This document shows positions 35,160-44,863 of a stretch of DNA of 64,000 nt, in pieces (positions within the stretch are counted from its first letter, which is position 1; each line of letters begins with the position of its first letter). The position numbers and the translations under genes were made by a program. Under the pieces are notes generated by a model. That model was not told the origin of the DNA, made no database searches, and saw only the letters and a list, made by a program, of their open reading frames with translations. The stretch is from Ruminococcus sp. AM22-13 (GTDB lineage Bacteria > Bacillota > Clostridia > Lachnospirales > Lachnospiraceae), in contig NZ_QRIL01000007.1 of the NCBI RefSeq assembly GCF_003471165.1, forward strand, positions 62,341 through 126,340. The letters run 5' to 3'.

Positions 35160-36658
35160 ATCTCTTTCTCCTTTCTGAACTCTGAAGGGGTCATGCCACA
35201 TAATTTTTTGAACACAGACACAAAGTATTTCTGATCTCTGTATCCCACTGCCTCTGCAATCTCATAGACTTTACTTTGCCGGTCGGACAAAAGCATTCTT
35301 TTCGCCATGCTGACGCGAAAATTCTGCAGAAATGAGATAAATTTTGTTCCTGTTTCCTGCTGAAATAATCTGCTGAGATATTCCTGGGAAACGTTGCATA
35401 AATCCGCAGCTTCTGCCAGAGAAACTTCCGGCTTACTATAATTTTCTCTCACAAAAGATATTGTTTTTAATATAATCTCATTATCTGTAATACTAATTTC
35501 ATTGAAATTGTGTACCACAAAATTTAGCATTTTCTGAAACAGATATGTAAGCTGTCTTTCTGTAAAACATCTCAGCATACTGCTTACAATATACTGTCCT
35601 TCCTCACTTCTGTTTTTGCCTGATGTATCCTCTTTTGCAATTCCCATAGAAAAGCGAATCGTATACTCTTTAATCTGATCCGGATGAAAGTTTCCCTCGA
35701 TCACTTCCCGTATAAATTTCCCGCCAATCTCATTTACTTTATCTTTATCCTGCTTCAGAATCTCTTTCTGAATCGCCGTTTCCAATGCAGAAGGATACTC
35801 TGTGATTTCAAAATGGCAGTTATTGGCAGTCTCCTCATCGATTATCTTTCCTTTTTTCATATGAAACCCATATGGCAGCATCTCTTTCAGATGTGACAGA
35901 TCTTCATTCAGATTTTTGATGCCGTAATCAGTTGTATAACTGCACACAAATTCTGCAACTTCTGTAAGTTCCGGCACAATGCGCTTCTCCAGCACCCATT
36001 TAAGCATTTTGTTTTTCTCTGTATCTGTAACAAGAACCACATATGCGCCACTCTGAAAAAGCGGAATCAGATAGTAATTCTGGATACATTGGACATCCAG
36101 TGCTTTTCTTGTCTCATACATCATCTCATTCAGCACTTCCTGTGCCTGACCGCCCAGGTAAAAATACAGCAGTGAAATCTTAATATTCTCATTAACGCCA
36201 AGAACTCTTTCCAACGTTTCCCGGTTATCCTGCTGTTTGTTTACATACTCCAGCAGCAGACTTTCCGGCGAAATCTGCTCCGCTTTTTTGTTCTCTATTT
36301 TACTCTCGGCATTTTTGATAACTTCCATAAAGTTCTCAATCTCTATCGGTTTCAGTATATAATCCAGCGCATGAAGTTTTATCGCCTGATGTGCATATTC
36401 AAATTCTGAGTATCCGGTCAGAAAAATAATCCCTGTTTCACAACCACGTGCCCGCATCTGTTGCAGCATTTCCAGTCCACTCATTCCAGGCATGCGGATA
36501 TCTGAAATCACAAGATTCGGCTTTTCTCTTTCCACAGCTTCCAGTCCTGCTGCTCCATCTTCCACAGCTGCTACAATCTCATGTTCTGTATAGTGCTGAA
36601 TAATTTTCACAATTCCTTCTCTTGATTTGGGTTCATCTTCCACTAATACAATTCTCAT
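35156..36658 (-). CDS. YesN-type response regulator (REC + AraC)
   Basis: The gene encodes 500 residues. ATG at 36658 overlaps the kinase stop (ATGA), with GGAGG 7 nt upstream. The receiver domain starts MRIVLVEDEPKSREG and has the phospho-acceptor in LVISDIRMPGMSGLEML. The middle ~250 residues are a poorly conserved linker. Residues ~400-500 are an AraC DNA-binding domain with two helix-turn-helix motifs (LAEAADLCNVSQEYLSRLF, IAEAVGYRDQKYFVSVFKK). Expected to activate the transport/GH38 operon. Confidence 0.93.
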   Translation of the reverse strand: MRIVLVEDEPKSREGIVKIIQHYTEHEIVAAVEDGAAGLEAVEREKPNLVISDIRMPGMSGLEMLQQMRARGCETGIIFLTGYSEFEYAHQAIKLHALDYILKPIEIENFMEVIKNAESKIENKKAEQISPESLLLEYVNKQQDNRETLERVLGVNENIKISLLYFYLGGQAQEVLNEMMYETRKALDVQCIQNYYLIPLFQSGAYVVLVTDTEKNKMLKWVLEKRIVPELTEVAEFVCSYTTDYGIKNLNEDLSHLKEMLPYGFHMKKGKIIDEETANNCHFEITEYPSALETAIQKEILKQDKDKVNEIGGKFIREVIEGNFHPDQIKEYTIRFSMGIAKEDTSGKNRSEEGQYIVSSMLRCFTERQLTYLFQKMLNFVVHNFNEISITDNEIILKTISFVRENYSKPEVSLAEAADLCNVSQEYLSRLFQQETGTKFISFLQNFRVSMAKRMLLSDRQSKVYEIAEAVGYRDQKYFVSVFKKLCGMTPSEFRKEKEI

Positions 36659-38493
36659 CGCATTTCCTCCATCTCTCCACAAGGAATCTCCATGGTTATT
36701 TTGGTTCCCGTTTCATCTGATTCCACCCTGAAACTGCTGGCATTTCCATAGTACAGGTTTAATCTGGCAATTACATTCCGCACCCCTATACTGGTTTCTA
36801 CTTTATCCGTTGCATAATCATAATGATTCAGCAGATCTACCAGTTCCGGCTTCATTCCACGTCCATTGTCTGCCACGATTATCCGAAGTTTCTGTTCGTC
36901 TGACTGTGAAATCTCTATGTACAGTTCATCCACCTCCGATTTTCCCGGAAATCCATGCACAAGTGTATTTTCCACCAATGGCTGCATAAGCATTTTATGT
37001 ATCTTAACATGGTACAGACTCTCATCTGCTTTCAATGTTGATAAAAAGGAATAATTCAGTCGTTCCTGCTGTAAATGAATGTATTTCTTCAGATAGGTCA
37101 GCTCATCTTTTAATTCCACAATTTCATTGCTTCCATGAATACTGTATCTCATAATTGCTGCCAGTTCTGTAAGCATTTTGCTGATCGCATATTCATTTTT
37201 ATCCACTGCCATCCAGTTGATGGCATCCAGGGTATTGTATAAAAAGTGAGGATTGATCTGTGCTTCCAGTGCCTGAATTTCTGCATTTTTCTCCTTCAGC
37301 ATTGCTATACGCTCCATGCGCTCAGACTCCTCTATTCGTTTCGTCATTCTGTTAAAATGCCTGGATATACGCATAAATTCTGTACCTGTAATGCAGCTTT
37401 CCTCCATCTGTTCTTCGCCGCCTTTTGTAGCGCGGTCCATAACATCAAGGATATATCGCATAGATCTGTCCACATCATTCGATGTATACCAGGCCAGCAA
37501 AATGCACAAAACCGCTGCCAATGCACCCACCAGTACAATGATTACTGAAATATAGGCAAAATTACGCATTCCATAATTCACGTCCTGGATATTCAGCACA
37601 TATATCTGATTTTTCAGGATTCCCTTGCTCTTTACTCTCAGCGCTGTCTTTTGCAGGATTTTTCTGGTTTTCACATATTTCAAAGCGGCTTTTTCTATCT
37701 CTTCCTGTGTAAAGACCGCTTTCTTTTCTCTGTCCAATTCCAGTTTCTGAGGTTTCCAGTTATTCTCCGCAGAAGATATTACATTTCCCTTATTATCTGC
37801 AATCAATGTAACATTAGATTTTGTATTTCCTGAACTGTATATATATTCAAGCATTGTTTCATCAAAACACAAAATCACAAAGCCAACCGATCCCTTCTGA
37901 TATTCAGAGAAATCCGTTAACTGATGGACAACATACATACAGTTATAGATTCCATACCCTTCCTGTGCGATACAGACAGATGGCAGATAAATCGTTCTTC
38001 TCTCATCTTTTATCAGTTCCATTGTATTATTGTTTTTGATCTTGTTTAAATCAAAACAAAAGCTGCTTTGCCCTGACTGCGTAACTGTATCATAAAAGCA
38101 AGTATCATAATGTGTTCCAAAAATAGCGATTCCAAGAACTCCCGAATTATTATAGCACAGTTCCTGTAAACGTTCCCCGATTTCATGTTCCGCCTGATAT
38201 CGTTCGGAATTATCCCAACGGTTGATTGGTTTCAGCCTCTGTGTATAAAATTCATCCGTATAAATTCCCTGTATAATTTTTTCATATCCTTTATAGAAAT
38301 TTTCAATATTCGAAGCATTCTGTTCCAGATTAGCCTGAATCAGTTCACCGGTCTGTGTTCTGACAACACTTCCACTTAACTGATAATTCAACACTAGAAT
38401 ACAGCAGATTGGTACAATCGACATAACCAACGATAATGCTAGCAGTTTTTTCGCTACTGCAAGACTCTGAAATTTATTCCAGATTTTTTTCAT
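36655..38493 (-). CDS. YesM-type sensor histidine kinase
   Basis: The gene encodes 612 residues. Membrane helices lie near residues 15-37 and 310-335 and bracket a dCache-like extracellular sensor domain. HAMP follows, then the His_kinase domain with phospho-acceptor in EAQINPHFLYNTLDAINWMA and an ATPase with VADNGRGMKPELVDLL. It begins the sensor operon kinase-regulator-binding protein. Start ATG at 38493 lies behind CAGGAG. Confidence 0.93.
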   Translation of the reverse strand: MKKIWNKFQSLAVAKKLLALSLVMSIVPICCILVLNYQLSGSVVRTQTGELIQANLEQNASNIENFYKGYEKIIQGIYTDEFYTQRLKPINRWDNSERYQAEHEIGERLQELCYNNSGVLGIAIFGTHYDTCFYDTVTQSGQSSFCFDLNKIKNNNTMELIKDERRTIYLPSVCIAQEGYGIYNCMYVVHQLTDFSEYQKGSVGFVILCFDETMLEYIYSSGNTKSNVTLIADNKGNVISSAENNWKPQKLELDREKKAVFTQEEIEKAALKYVKTRKILQKTALRVKSKGILKNQIYVLNIQDVNYGMRNFAYISVIIVLVGALAAVLCILLAWYTSNDVDRSMRYILDVMDRATKGGEEQMEESCITGTEFMRISRHFNRMTKRIEESERMERIAMLKEKNAEIQALEAQINPHFLYNTLDAINWMAVDKNEYAISKMLTELAAIMRYSIHGSNEIVELKDELTYLKKYIHLQQERLNYSFLSTLKADESLYHVKIHKMLMQPLVENTLVHGFPGKSEVDELYIEISQSDEQKLRIIVADNGRGMKPELVDLLNHYDYATDKVETSIGVRNVIARLNLYYGNASSFRVESDETGTKITMEIPCGEMEEMR

Positions 38494-39742
38494 ATTAAAC
38501 TCCTGTTTTCTTTTTTATATGGATAATATTTGATAATTTTCCTGGAAATAGTTTTGTATGAACGAGTGCCAAACCGCATCTGTCAGAAAAAATAATTCTT
38601 GTACAGACACTGGTACACTTTTTTGCAAACAGAACTGTACCAAGCAACTGATAACAAAATATAACATTCTACATGCAATTGTCAATGGTAGGATCTGATT
38701 ATAAAGCACAAAACTTCAGTCTTATTAATAATGATTCAAACTTCCCATCTAAAATTAAGACATAAATACTGGCTTACTTATCGCGGAAAAAATAAGCAGA
38801 GAATACGAAAAGTTAAGAAAAAGCTTAAAGAAAATCCTATTGTCGAATGTAATAAAATTCAAAACAGTTATTACCCAAACTTATTTTCGAAGTTTATCTA
38901 AGTAAATAGTTTACGTAATCAGAGTTATATTGATTATTCTTGCCAAATCATGTTTGGAATCTTATATTATAAACTATAAATATATAAGCGAAATTTTTCG
39001 AACATGTAAGAAATGACACAAACATTTAATGATGTCAGAGGGTTGAAAAATGGCAAACTATCATTGATACCACAGAACTGGACAATGCCATCAGAAAAAG
39101 AATAATTACTCTCTTATCTGTTGTTATAGTCATTGCAAAGCAGATGCATTTATGAAGTATGATAGAAACAATAAATATTGAAAGCAAAAATTTATCTTCA
39201 AAATAACCTTGTATACAATTTCTGAGCATTTCATAAAATTTGAAGAAATAAGTCAATCATAATTTTTGTTGTATAATATTTTGTAGTGTAAAATCACTTC
39301 TTTATGATATTTTAATCAAACTCATTATACAAAAAAATCCTATACAGCATTTCCTTGATGAAAAAATTGTAAAGTAGTGTCTGAAAAGAAATAAAATAAT
39401 TGCACAAAATATATCTTCTAAATTATCAGCCAGCTTTGGACGACACCTAACCAAAACAGAAAATATAAAAAACAATTCATATAGCGCAATTCTAAATCAA
39501 TTACATTTTAATAGAAAAGTGATGCCTGCCAAAAGAAAATCGCAAATTTATATAAATTTTTCTGAAAAGATCAGTATTCTCATTCAATTTAGATATTTTT
39601 CTAGATTTACAAAAAAATATGTAGACTTTTAAATTTTTCAAAATGGCAGGCTATAAAATAAATTTATCTTTCAAAGCTGGGAACTTTACATTCTTGCTTT
39701 TCAAAATTGTTATTACGCTTTATCATATCAGACATCACTTCT
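38494..39742. other. AT-rich 1.2-kb stretch, probably decayed DNA
   Basis: No intact gene was recognised. A 56-codon plus-strand frame (38731-38901) encodes a very basic peptide (WLTYRGKNKQRIRKVKKK) that could be a transposase scrap. Base composition is clearly more AT-rich than the flanking operons. It resembles a degraded mobile or horizontally acquired region. Confidence 0.4.
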
Positions 39743-40822
39743 CTATGATTCTAAAGAACTCCAGAGCTGTTTTTCTGTTTTTACTATTTTTTCAGTTTCG
39801 ATTGCTTGCTCAAGCATAAAAGATAAATAAGTATCCTGAAGTGCTTCGCGTAATGAATAAAATTCAGTTCCACTTTCTGTGAAATTTTTCATACATGCAA
39901 GGCAAGATGCTACAGCAATCTCATCATCATTCATTCTTGCAGGATAAAAGGGATTTTGATAAATTTGTTTATCCAAAAACAGAATTCCCTTATGTGCCCA
40001 TTCACTATTATTATTTATGCCTACATCCACTCTATGGAGAGATTGTTCTATTGGTTGATTAGATGCATTCAGAAATCTTACAGTATTATCATTAATTTCC
40101 CCCCGAACACCCCGAACATTCCAGCGTCGTGTACGAATTTGTGAAAAATACTGTTCACCTTCAAAATCCATAAAAGCATTTTTTCCATTTTCAAATTGCA
40201 TAAAAGCCCAGTCTCTATCTTCTTGAATAATAGTTCCACTTTCATCAAAACCATTTCGACCATTAGTAGCTGTTACTTCTGACCAGAATTTTTTTCCCTG
40301 AATAACACAATTTTCGTATTTAATACCGAGAATTTTTCGGAATATGCTGATTGCATGATATCCGTGAAGCGCAGACAGCATAGCACTAGATGTTGTGCCC
40401 AAGTAACCTTGCCTGATAATATCTAATATACTTGCGTAATAAGGTTGAAAAAAATATTGTTCTACAATTTGTATGCGTCCATTATATTTTTGAGATAATG
40501 TCCATAATTCATTTAATTCTGCAATATTTTTTCCGGGAGGTGTTTCACAGAGTACAGGAATTCCTTTTTCCATTAATTGTACGAGATAATCTTTTACAAT
40601 TTCCCGTGGAACACAAAGAACAGCAAAATCCGGCTTTCTGGAAAGTGCTTCGTCTAAATCAACGGTAGTAAAAACATGTTCCTGTAATGCAACTTCTTTT
40701 GCACGAGTTTCTGTACGTAATACACCTGCACATATTGAAAACTGTTCTGGTAAAAGTTTTGCAATTCGGTAATAAAAGTCGGCCCTCCAACCATATCCAA
40801 TAACCATATAATTTGCTTTCAT
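39743..40822 (-). CDS. Gfo/Idh/MocA-family oxidoreductase
   Basis: The gene encodes 359 residues. The N-terminal Rossmann motif is atypical (YMVIGYGWRADFYYRIAKLL). The family signature appears as KGIPVLCETPPGKNIAELN, with P in place of the usual K in EKP, so catalytic competence is uncertain. The C-terminal beta domain follows. Substrate unknown. The gene stands alone inside AT-rich, gene-poor DNA, which suggests recent acquisition. Confidence 0.8.
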   Translation of the reverse strand: MKANYMVIGYGWRADFYYRIAKLLPEQFSICAGVLRTETRAKEVALQEHVFTTVDLDEALSRKPDFAVLCVPREIVKDYLVQLMEKGIPVLCETPPGKNIAELNELWTLSQKYNGRIQIVEQYFFQPYYASILDIIRQGYLGTTSSAMLSALHGYHAISIFRKILGIKYENCVIQGKKFWSEVTATNGRNGFDESGTIIQEDRDWAFMQFENGKNAFMDFEGEQYFSQIRTRRWNVRGVRGEINDNTVRFLNASNQPIEQSLHRVDVGINNNSEWAHKGILFLDKQIYQNPFYPARMNDDEIAVASCLACMKNFTESGTEFYSLREALQDTYLSFMLEQAIETEKIVKTEKQLWSSLES

Positions 40823-41462
40823 CTGTTTTCACCTTATCCTTTCACTTTAGTGGCTATCATACTGGCAATAATATATTTTTAAAGAATTATAAAAAATATT
40901 AACATTGGCAATACAACTATCAAAATACAGTAAAACCATCTTGCCAGCCCTTGTTTGAACGTCCAAAAAAATTACAAATTACCGTGAAGATAGTTGATTT
41001 TTTGCAAATTTTAAATAGAATGATGGAATCACAAAATTATTCCATACATCAATAATGGTAATACAATGTTAGTTATCATAATTTATTTTAAGATTAGAAG
41101 TAATACCTCAATAGACATTTGCCACAAATTACAACCGTCCATTATGGATATTTCATCAATTTCCTGCGGTACTCCTTTGTAAAACAACAGAATATCGTAA
41201 TGGTAAAAGGAATCCATAATGAACTAAACATACAAATTACTGAGAATAAATTACCATATATATGCAAATATTGCAATACAAAAGGAACGGATATACTCTG
41301 TAAAATTAATGTAAGACAAAAAGCTCACTAGAACTTTTCACACCAATAAGGTGGGTTGAACTTTTCTAAAAAAATGGAACTCGTAGCAAGACACAAATCC
41401 CATTTTAGGTATAAAAAGTCTTAGTTAGTTTATTATCAAAACTCCATTTATCACATCATCTG
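40823..41462. other. AT-rich stretch without a recognisable gene
   Basis: A plus-strand frame at 41119-41331 and a minus-strand KEYRRKLMKYP scrap (near 41155-41190) are short, and neither has a ribosome site. Likely decayed coding DNA. Confidence 0.4.
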
Positions 41463-42134
41463 CTATCTATGCTGAGTAAAATTCACAAACCTGAAGTGCT
41501 TATCCATCTCATCACCGATCAATCCAATCACTTTCCCCATGGTAAATGCCGCCAACACTGTTCCAATTCCAAGTCCGTTGATATGTCCCAGGATCAGTCC
41601 GGTCATACAGGCAGTAATCGTCAGGCAGATCACATCAAAAGAAACCTTAACCTTAGAATATTTCACCTTTATAATCTCTGACAGCTCACGAGGAAACAGA
41701 TCCGTCGGAATGATTGGAAGACCACATCTGTTAGAAAGTGCAATTCCTATGCAGATCAGCAGATAACTGATCACAAAATATAACACTCTGAGCGGAATTG
41801 TCTTTGGCAGGATATTGATCCATGCCTCATTAACATCCAGCAGTTCACTGAATGCAAATCCAACCAGAAAACTGCACAGATAAGCAGGTACAAATTTTTT
41901 TCTCAGTATCATCAGACTTAAGATCAGAAGTGCCTGAAAAATATAAGTCCATGTTCCCAGTGTGATTACCGGAAATACTTTTTCAAATGCATAAGGAACA
42001 CTGGATATGGCAGATATTCCGGAACCGGAATACAGCATCAGAATAACAGCAAGACTGTTGATCATGACTGCTGTCACCAATGCCAGCTCTCCTCTGAAAA
42101 TATGTCTCGAATCTTCTTCTCCATTTGTTTTCAT
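41463..42134 (-). CDS. YczE/DUF6198-type membrane protein
   Basis: The gene encodes 223 residues from ATG at 42134, ~9 nt behind AGAGGAG; the ATG at 42164 lies inside a hairpin. Five or six helices are seen, including LGTWTYIFQALLILSLMIL and GLPIIPTDLFPRELSEIIK. The latter resembles the YitT/YczE family. Function of these proteins is not established. Two hairpins lie directly upstream of its ribosome site. Confidence 0.72.
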   Translation of the reverse strand: MKTNGEEDSRHIFRGELALVTAVMINSLAVILMLYSGSGISAISSVPYAFEKVFPVITLGTWTYIFQALLILSLMILRKKFVPAYLCSFLVGFAFSELLDVNEAWINILPKTIPLRVLYFVISYLLICIGIALSNRCGLPIIPTDLFPRELSEIIKVKYSKVKVSFDVICLTITACMTGLILGHINGLGIGTVLAAFTMGKVIGLIGDEMDKHFRFVNFTQHR

Positions 42135-42151
42135 AACAGTTCTCTCCTCTG

Positions 42152-42231
42152 GAGCGTGTTTCAAACACGCTCTAACACAAACAAAGGACTGCTGTCAGAA
42201 AGTATTTTCTGTCATACTTTTCTGACGGCAG
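42152..42231 (-). promoter_or_regulatory. Two hairpins between pyk and the YczE-like gene
   Basis: A perfect 21-nt palindrome (42152-42172, GAGCGTGTTT arm) ends next to the ribosome site. A longer stem (42189-42231, CTGCTGTCAGAAAGTAT arm) lies upstream and may terminate pyk transcription. Together they could control translation of the membrane protein. Confidence 0.5.
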
Positions 42232-42329
42232 ACCCCTGTGGCTTTTACATCTTATATTTTCTGAAAATATTATTTTTTATCGAATCAGGCAGGTAGATTT
42301 CCCACTTCGACTACTGATATTTTCCTGAC

Positions 42330-43748
42330 TTACTCAACTGTGCAGACGCGGATCAGATTTGTTCTTCCCGGAATTCCAAGCGGTACACCACCGGCAAATA
42401 CAATAGTGTCGCCAACTTTTACAAGTTTATGCTTCTGTGCTGCTTCGATTGCTCTCAGGCAAAGGATCTCAGAACTGTATTCTTCCTTGGTCAGCATCGG
42501 ATAAACACCCCAGGACAGATTCAGCTGGCGAAGGACTCTCTCAGAGCTTGTACATGCACCGATCAGACATCCTGGTCTGTGTTTGGACATCATATGAGCT
42601 GTACTTCCAGATTTTGTCACTGCAAGGATTGCACTGGCCTTCAGGTCGATTGCGGTCAGACAGGTTGCATGTGCGATTGCATTTGTAATATCTGGATTCT
42701 CATTTCTGTCTGTTTTCTTAAAGATTGTATTGTAATCAATATTCTGCTCCATATGTTCTGCAATACGGCTCATCATCTGAAGTGCCTGTACCGGATATTT
42801 ACCGGCTGCGGTTTCTCCTGAAAGCATAGTTGCACTTGTTCCCTGGAAAATCGCATTGGCAACGTCTGTAGCCTCTGCACGGGTTGGTCTCGGATGAGAG
42901 ATCATGGAGTCAAGCATCTGTGTTGCTGTAATAACCGGTTTTCCTGCTGTGTAAACTTTCTGGATGATTTTCTGCTGGATAACAGGTACATATTCCGGCG
43001 GGATCTCAACACCCATGTCACCTCTGGCGATCATGATGCCATCTGCTGCTTCAATAATCTCGTCGATATTGTCAACACCCTGCTGGTTCTCAATCTTTGC
43101 AATGATCTGAATCTCTTCACCGCCGTTTTCTTTCAGGATTTTTCTTACTTCGCGGATATCGTTTGCAGTACGTGTAAAAGATGCTGCAACGAAATCAAAT
43201 CCTTCCTGGATACCGAAGAGAAGATCATCATGGTCTTTTTTACTGATGAATGGCATCTTCAGGTTTGCACCCGGAACATTGACACCCTTCCTGTCGCCAA
43301 TCACACCTGCATTAATAACCTTGCAGACAATGTCCTTTCCTGAGATGTCCTGAACCTCCAGGTCTACAAGTCCATCATCAACCAGAATATGTCCGCCCGG
43401 CTGCACATCCTTATAAAGCTCTTTATAAGTAATGCTTACGCACTCATTAGTTCCTTCAATATCTTTATTTGTAAATGTAAAAATCTGTCCTTCTTCCAGA
43501 GAAACCTTGCCATCCTTGAAGCATCCAAGTCTGATCTCCGGTCCCTTTGTATCAAGAAGTGCTGCAACAGGTCTGTCATATTTCTTGCGAAGTTCTCTCA
43601 GTTTCTGGATACGGCCTCTCTGCTCATCGTGAGGTCCATGTGAGAAGTTGAAACGTGCTACGTCCATTCCCTCTCTCACAAGCTGCTCCATAACATCGCC
43701 CTTATCAGTAGACGGTCCCATTGTACAGATAATTTTGGTTTTTCTCAT
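42330..43748 (-). CDS. pyk: Pyruvate kinase
   Basis: The gene encodes 472 residues, the short form without the C-terminal PEP-utilizer-like domain. It converts phosphoenolpyruvate and ADP to pyruvate and ATP. Motifs seen are ARFNFSHG, ALLDTKGPEIRLG, IIAKIENQQGVDNIDEI, IMIARGDMGVEIP, ATQMLDSMISHPRPTRAE and MLSGETAAGKYP. Single gene, final step of glycolysis. Confidence 0.97.
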   Translation of the reverse strand: MRKTKIICTMGPSTDKGDVMEQLVREGMDVARFNFSHGPHDEQRGRIQKLRELRKKYDRPVAALLDTKGPEIRLGCFKDGKVSLEEGQIFTFTNKDIEGTNECVSITYKELYKDVQPGGHILVDDGLVDLEVQDISGKDIVCKVINAGVIGDRKGVNVPGANLKMPFISKKDHDDLLFGIQEGFDFVAASFTRTANDIREVRKILKENGGEEIQIIAKIENQQGVDNIDEIIEAADGIMIARGDMGVEIPPEYVPVIQQKIIQKVYTAGKPVITATQMLDSMISHPRPTRAEATDVANAIFQGTSATMLSGETAAGKYPVQALQMMSRIAEHMEQNIDYNTIFKKTDRNENPDITNAIAHATCLTAIDLKASAILAVTKSGSTAHMMSKHRPGCLIGACTSSERVLRQLNLSWGVYPMLTKEEYSSEILCLRAIEAAQKHKLVKVGDTIVFAGGVPLGIPGRTNLIRVCTVE

Positions 43749-44001
43749 TTAATCTTTCCCTCCAAACTGTCAACTCAATTTTATCTATTTTATTCCTGTA
43801 AAATAATGTAATAAAATGTTACCTGTTTCTATAAATGAAAATATTAAATCAAATAAAAATTACCATTATTGAGACTATCTGTCAATATGGAATTTCGGCT
43901 TATTTTTGTTGATATTTGACAAAAAAATAACATACTTTTGTTGCAAATGTCACATATATTTTTGCCGATCCGACAGTTGGAAAATTTTTCACCCATTCTT
44001 A

Positions 44002-44532
44002 TCAAAAACCAAAATCTGCATAATCTTCCGGCAGGAATCTGTGGTAAATGATATGGCATCCTTCGTCTTTAAAACAATAATAATAAGGATCTGATCCGTC
44101 ATCAAAGCGGATCATCACATCAAACTCCTCGTTATCCATTGGTTCAGTAATGATTTTATCTGAATAAGAATGGAACAGTTCTTTAATTTCATCTATCGTA
44201 CATCCATGTCTGCCAACCAGTTCGATCAATGCCTTGATGAATTCATTCTCTTTCATATTATTATGTACATATTCGGAAGCTTTTTCCGAAACAGTGAAGC
44301 AGAAACGATCTCCTCTGTGTGATACTGCTACTTCACCAAATTTCTCTTCTATATAAGAAGGAAAATCTTTTAAAATCTCTATCATGCCTGCAGCATCCGT
44401 CTTATTGCCAAAGAAATGATTCAGGGAACTGAGCGGATAATAAAGGCTGATCTTCTCCTTCATATATCCAAGCTTCGCCTGTTCCTCTTTGATCACATCG
44501 ATCAGACTGGTTTCTAATCTGTTATAGTTCAT
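44002..44532 (-). CDS. DUF3877-like conserved protein
   Basis: The gene encodes 176 residues from ATG at 44532 behind CAGGAGGG. It is soluble, acidic and mixed alpha/beta, with SLNHFFGNKTDAAGM and a C-terminal CFKDEGCHIIYHRFLPEDY. It fits the small DUF3877 group found in Lachnospiraceae. Function unknown. Confidence 0.7.
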   Translation of the reverse strand: MNYNRLETSLIDVIKEEQAKLGYMKEKISLYYPLSSLNHFFGNKTDAAGMIEILKDFPSYIEEKFGEVAVSHRGDRFCFTVSEKASEYVHNNMKENEFIKALIELVGRHGCTIDEIKELFHSYSDKIITEPMDNEEFDVMIRFDDGSDPYYYCFKDEGCHIIYHRFLPEDYADFGF

Positions 44533-44792
44533 TTATTTTCCCTCCTGAAAATCTGTCCTTTTGCTTTTTCTGGTTAATATTTTATCAGACATTGCCCGAA
44601 AATCAATGCATTTCTTTTTCAATTGTACGCCCGCCAAAACAATTTCAATGTTTTCTTTTTCATACAAAAATAAAGAGCTTGCGAAACTGTCCTTTTTTTC
44701 TCCCTCTGACAAATAACTCTGACTGGATAAAACAAAACAGATAAAACCAACCACTTCGTTGCTTTTTTAACCAAATAACTGCTTGATTCAGT

Positions 44793-44843
44793 TAAAAAAA
44801 CAGCGTTCCGAATATTATTTATATCCGAAACGCTGTCATTATT
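44793..44843 (-). terminator. Terminator of malQ
   Basis: ACAGCGTT-CGGATAT and ATATTCGGAACGCTGT arms form a long stem followed by TTTTTTT on the minus strand. Confidence 0.88.
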
Positions 44844-44863
44844 CCAGTTATTTCACTATGTAT

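Noticed and set aside
39035..39256. 73-codon hydrophobic minus-strand frame in the AT-rich island
   Set aside because: Low-complexity AT-rich DNA, no ribosome site and no recognisable family.
41119..41331. 70-codon plus-strand frame with two cysteines (ICKYCNTKG)
   Set aside because: No ribosome site, surrounding DNA decayed; a zinc-finger reading was considered but is unsupported.
44533..44754. 73-codon minus-strand frame directly before the DUF3877-like gene
   Set aside because: It ends on that gene's ribosome site, has an irregular composition and no start signal; more likely leader DNA.
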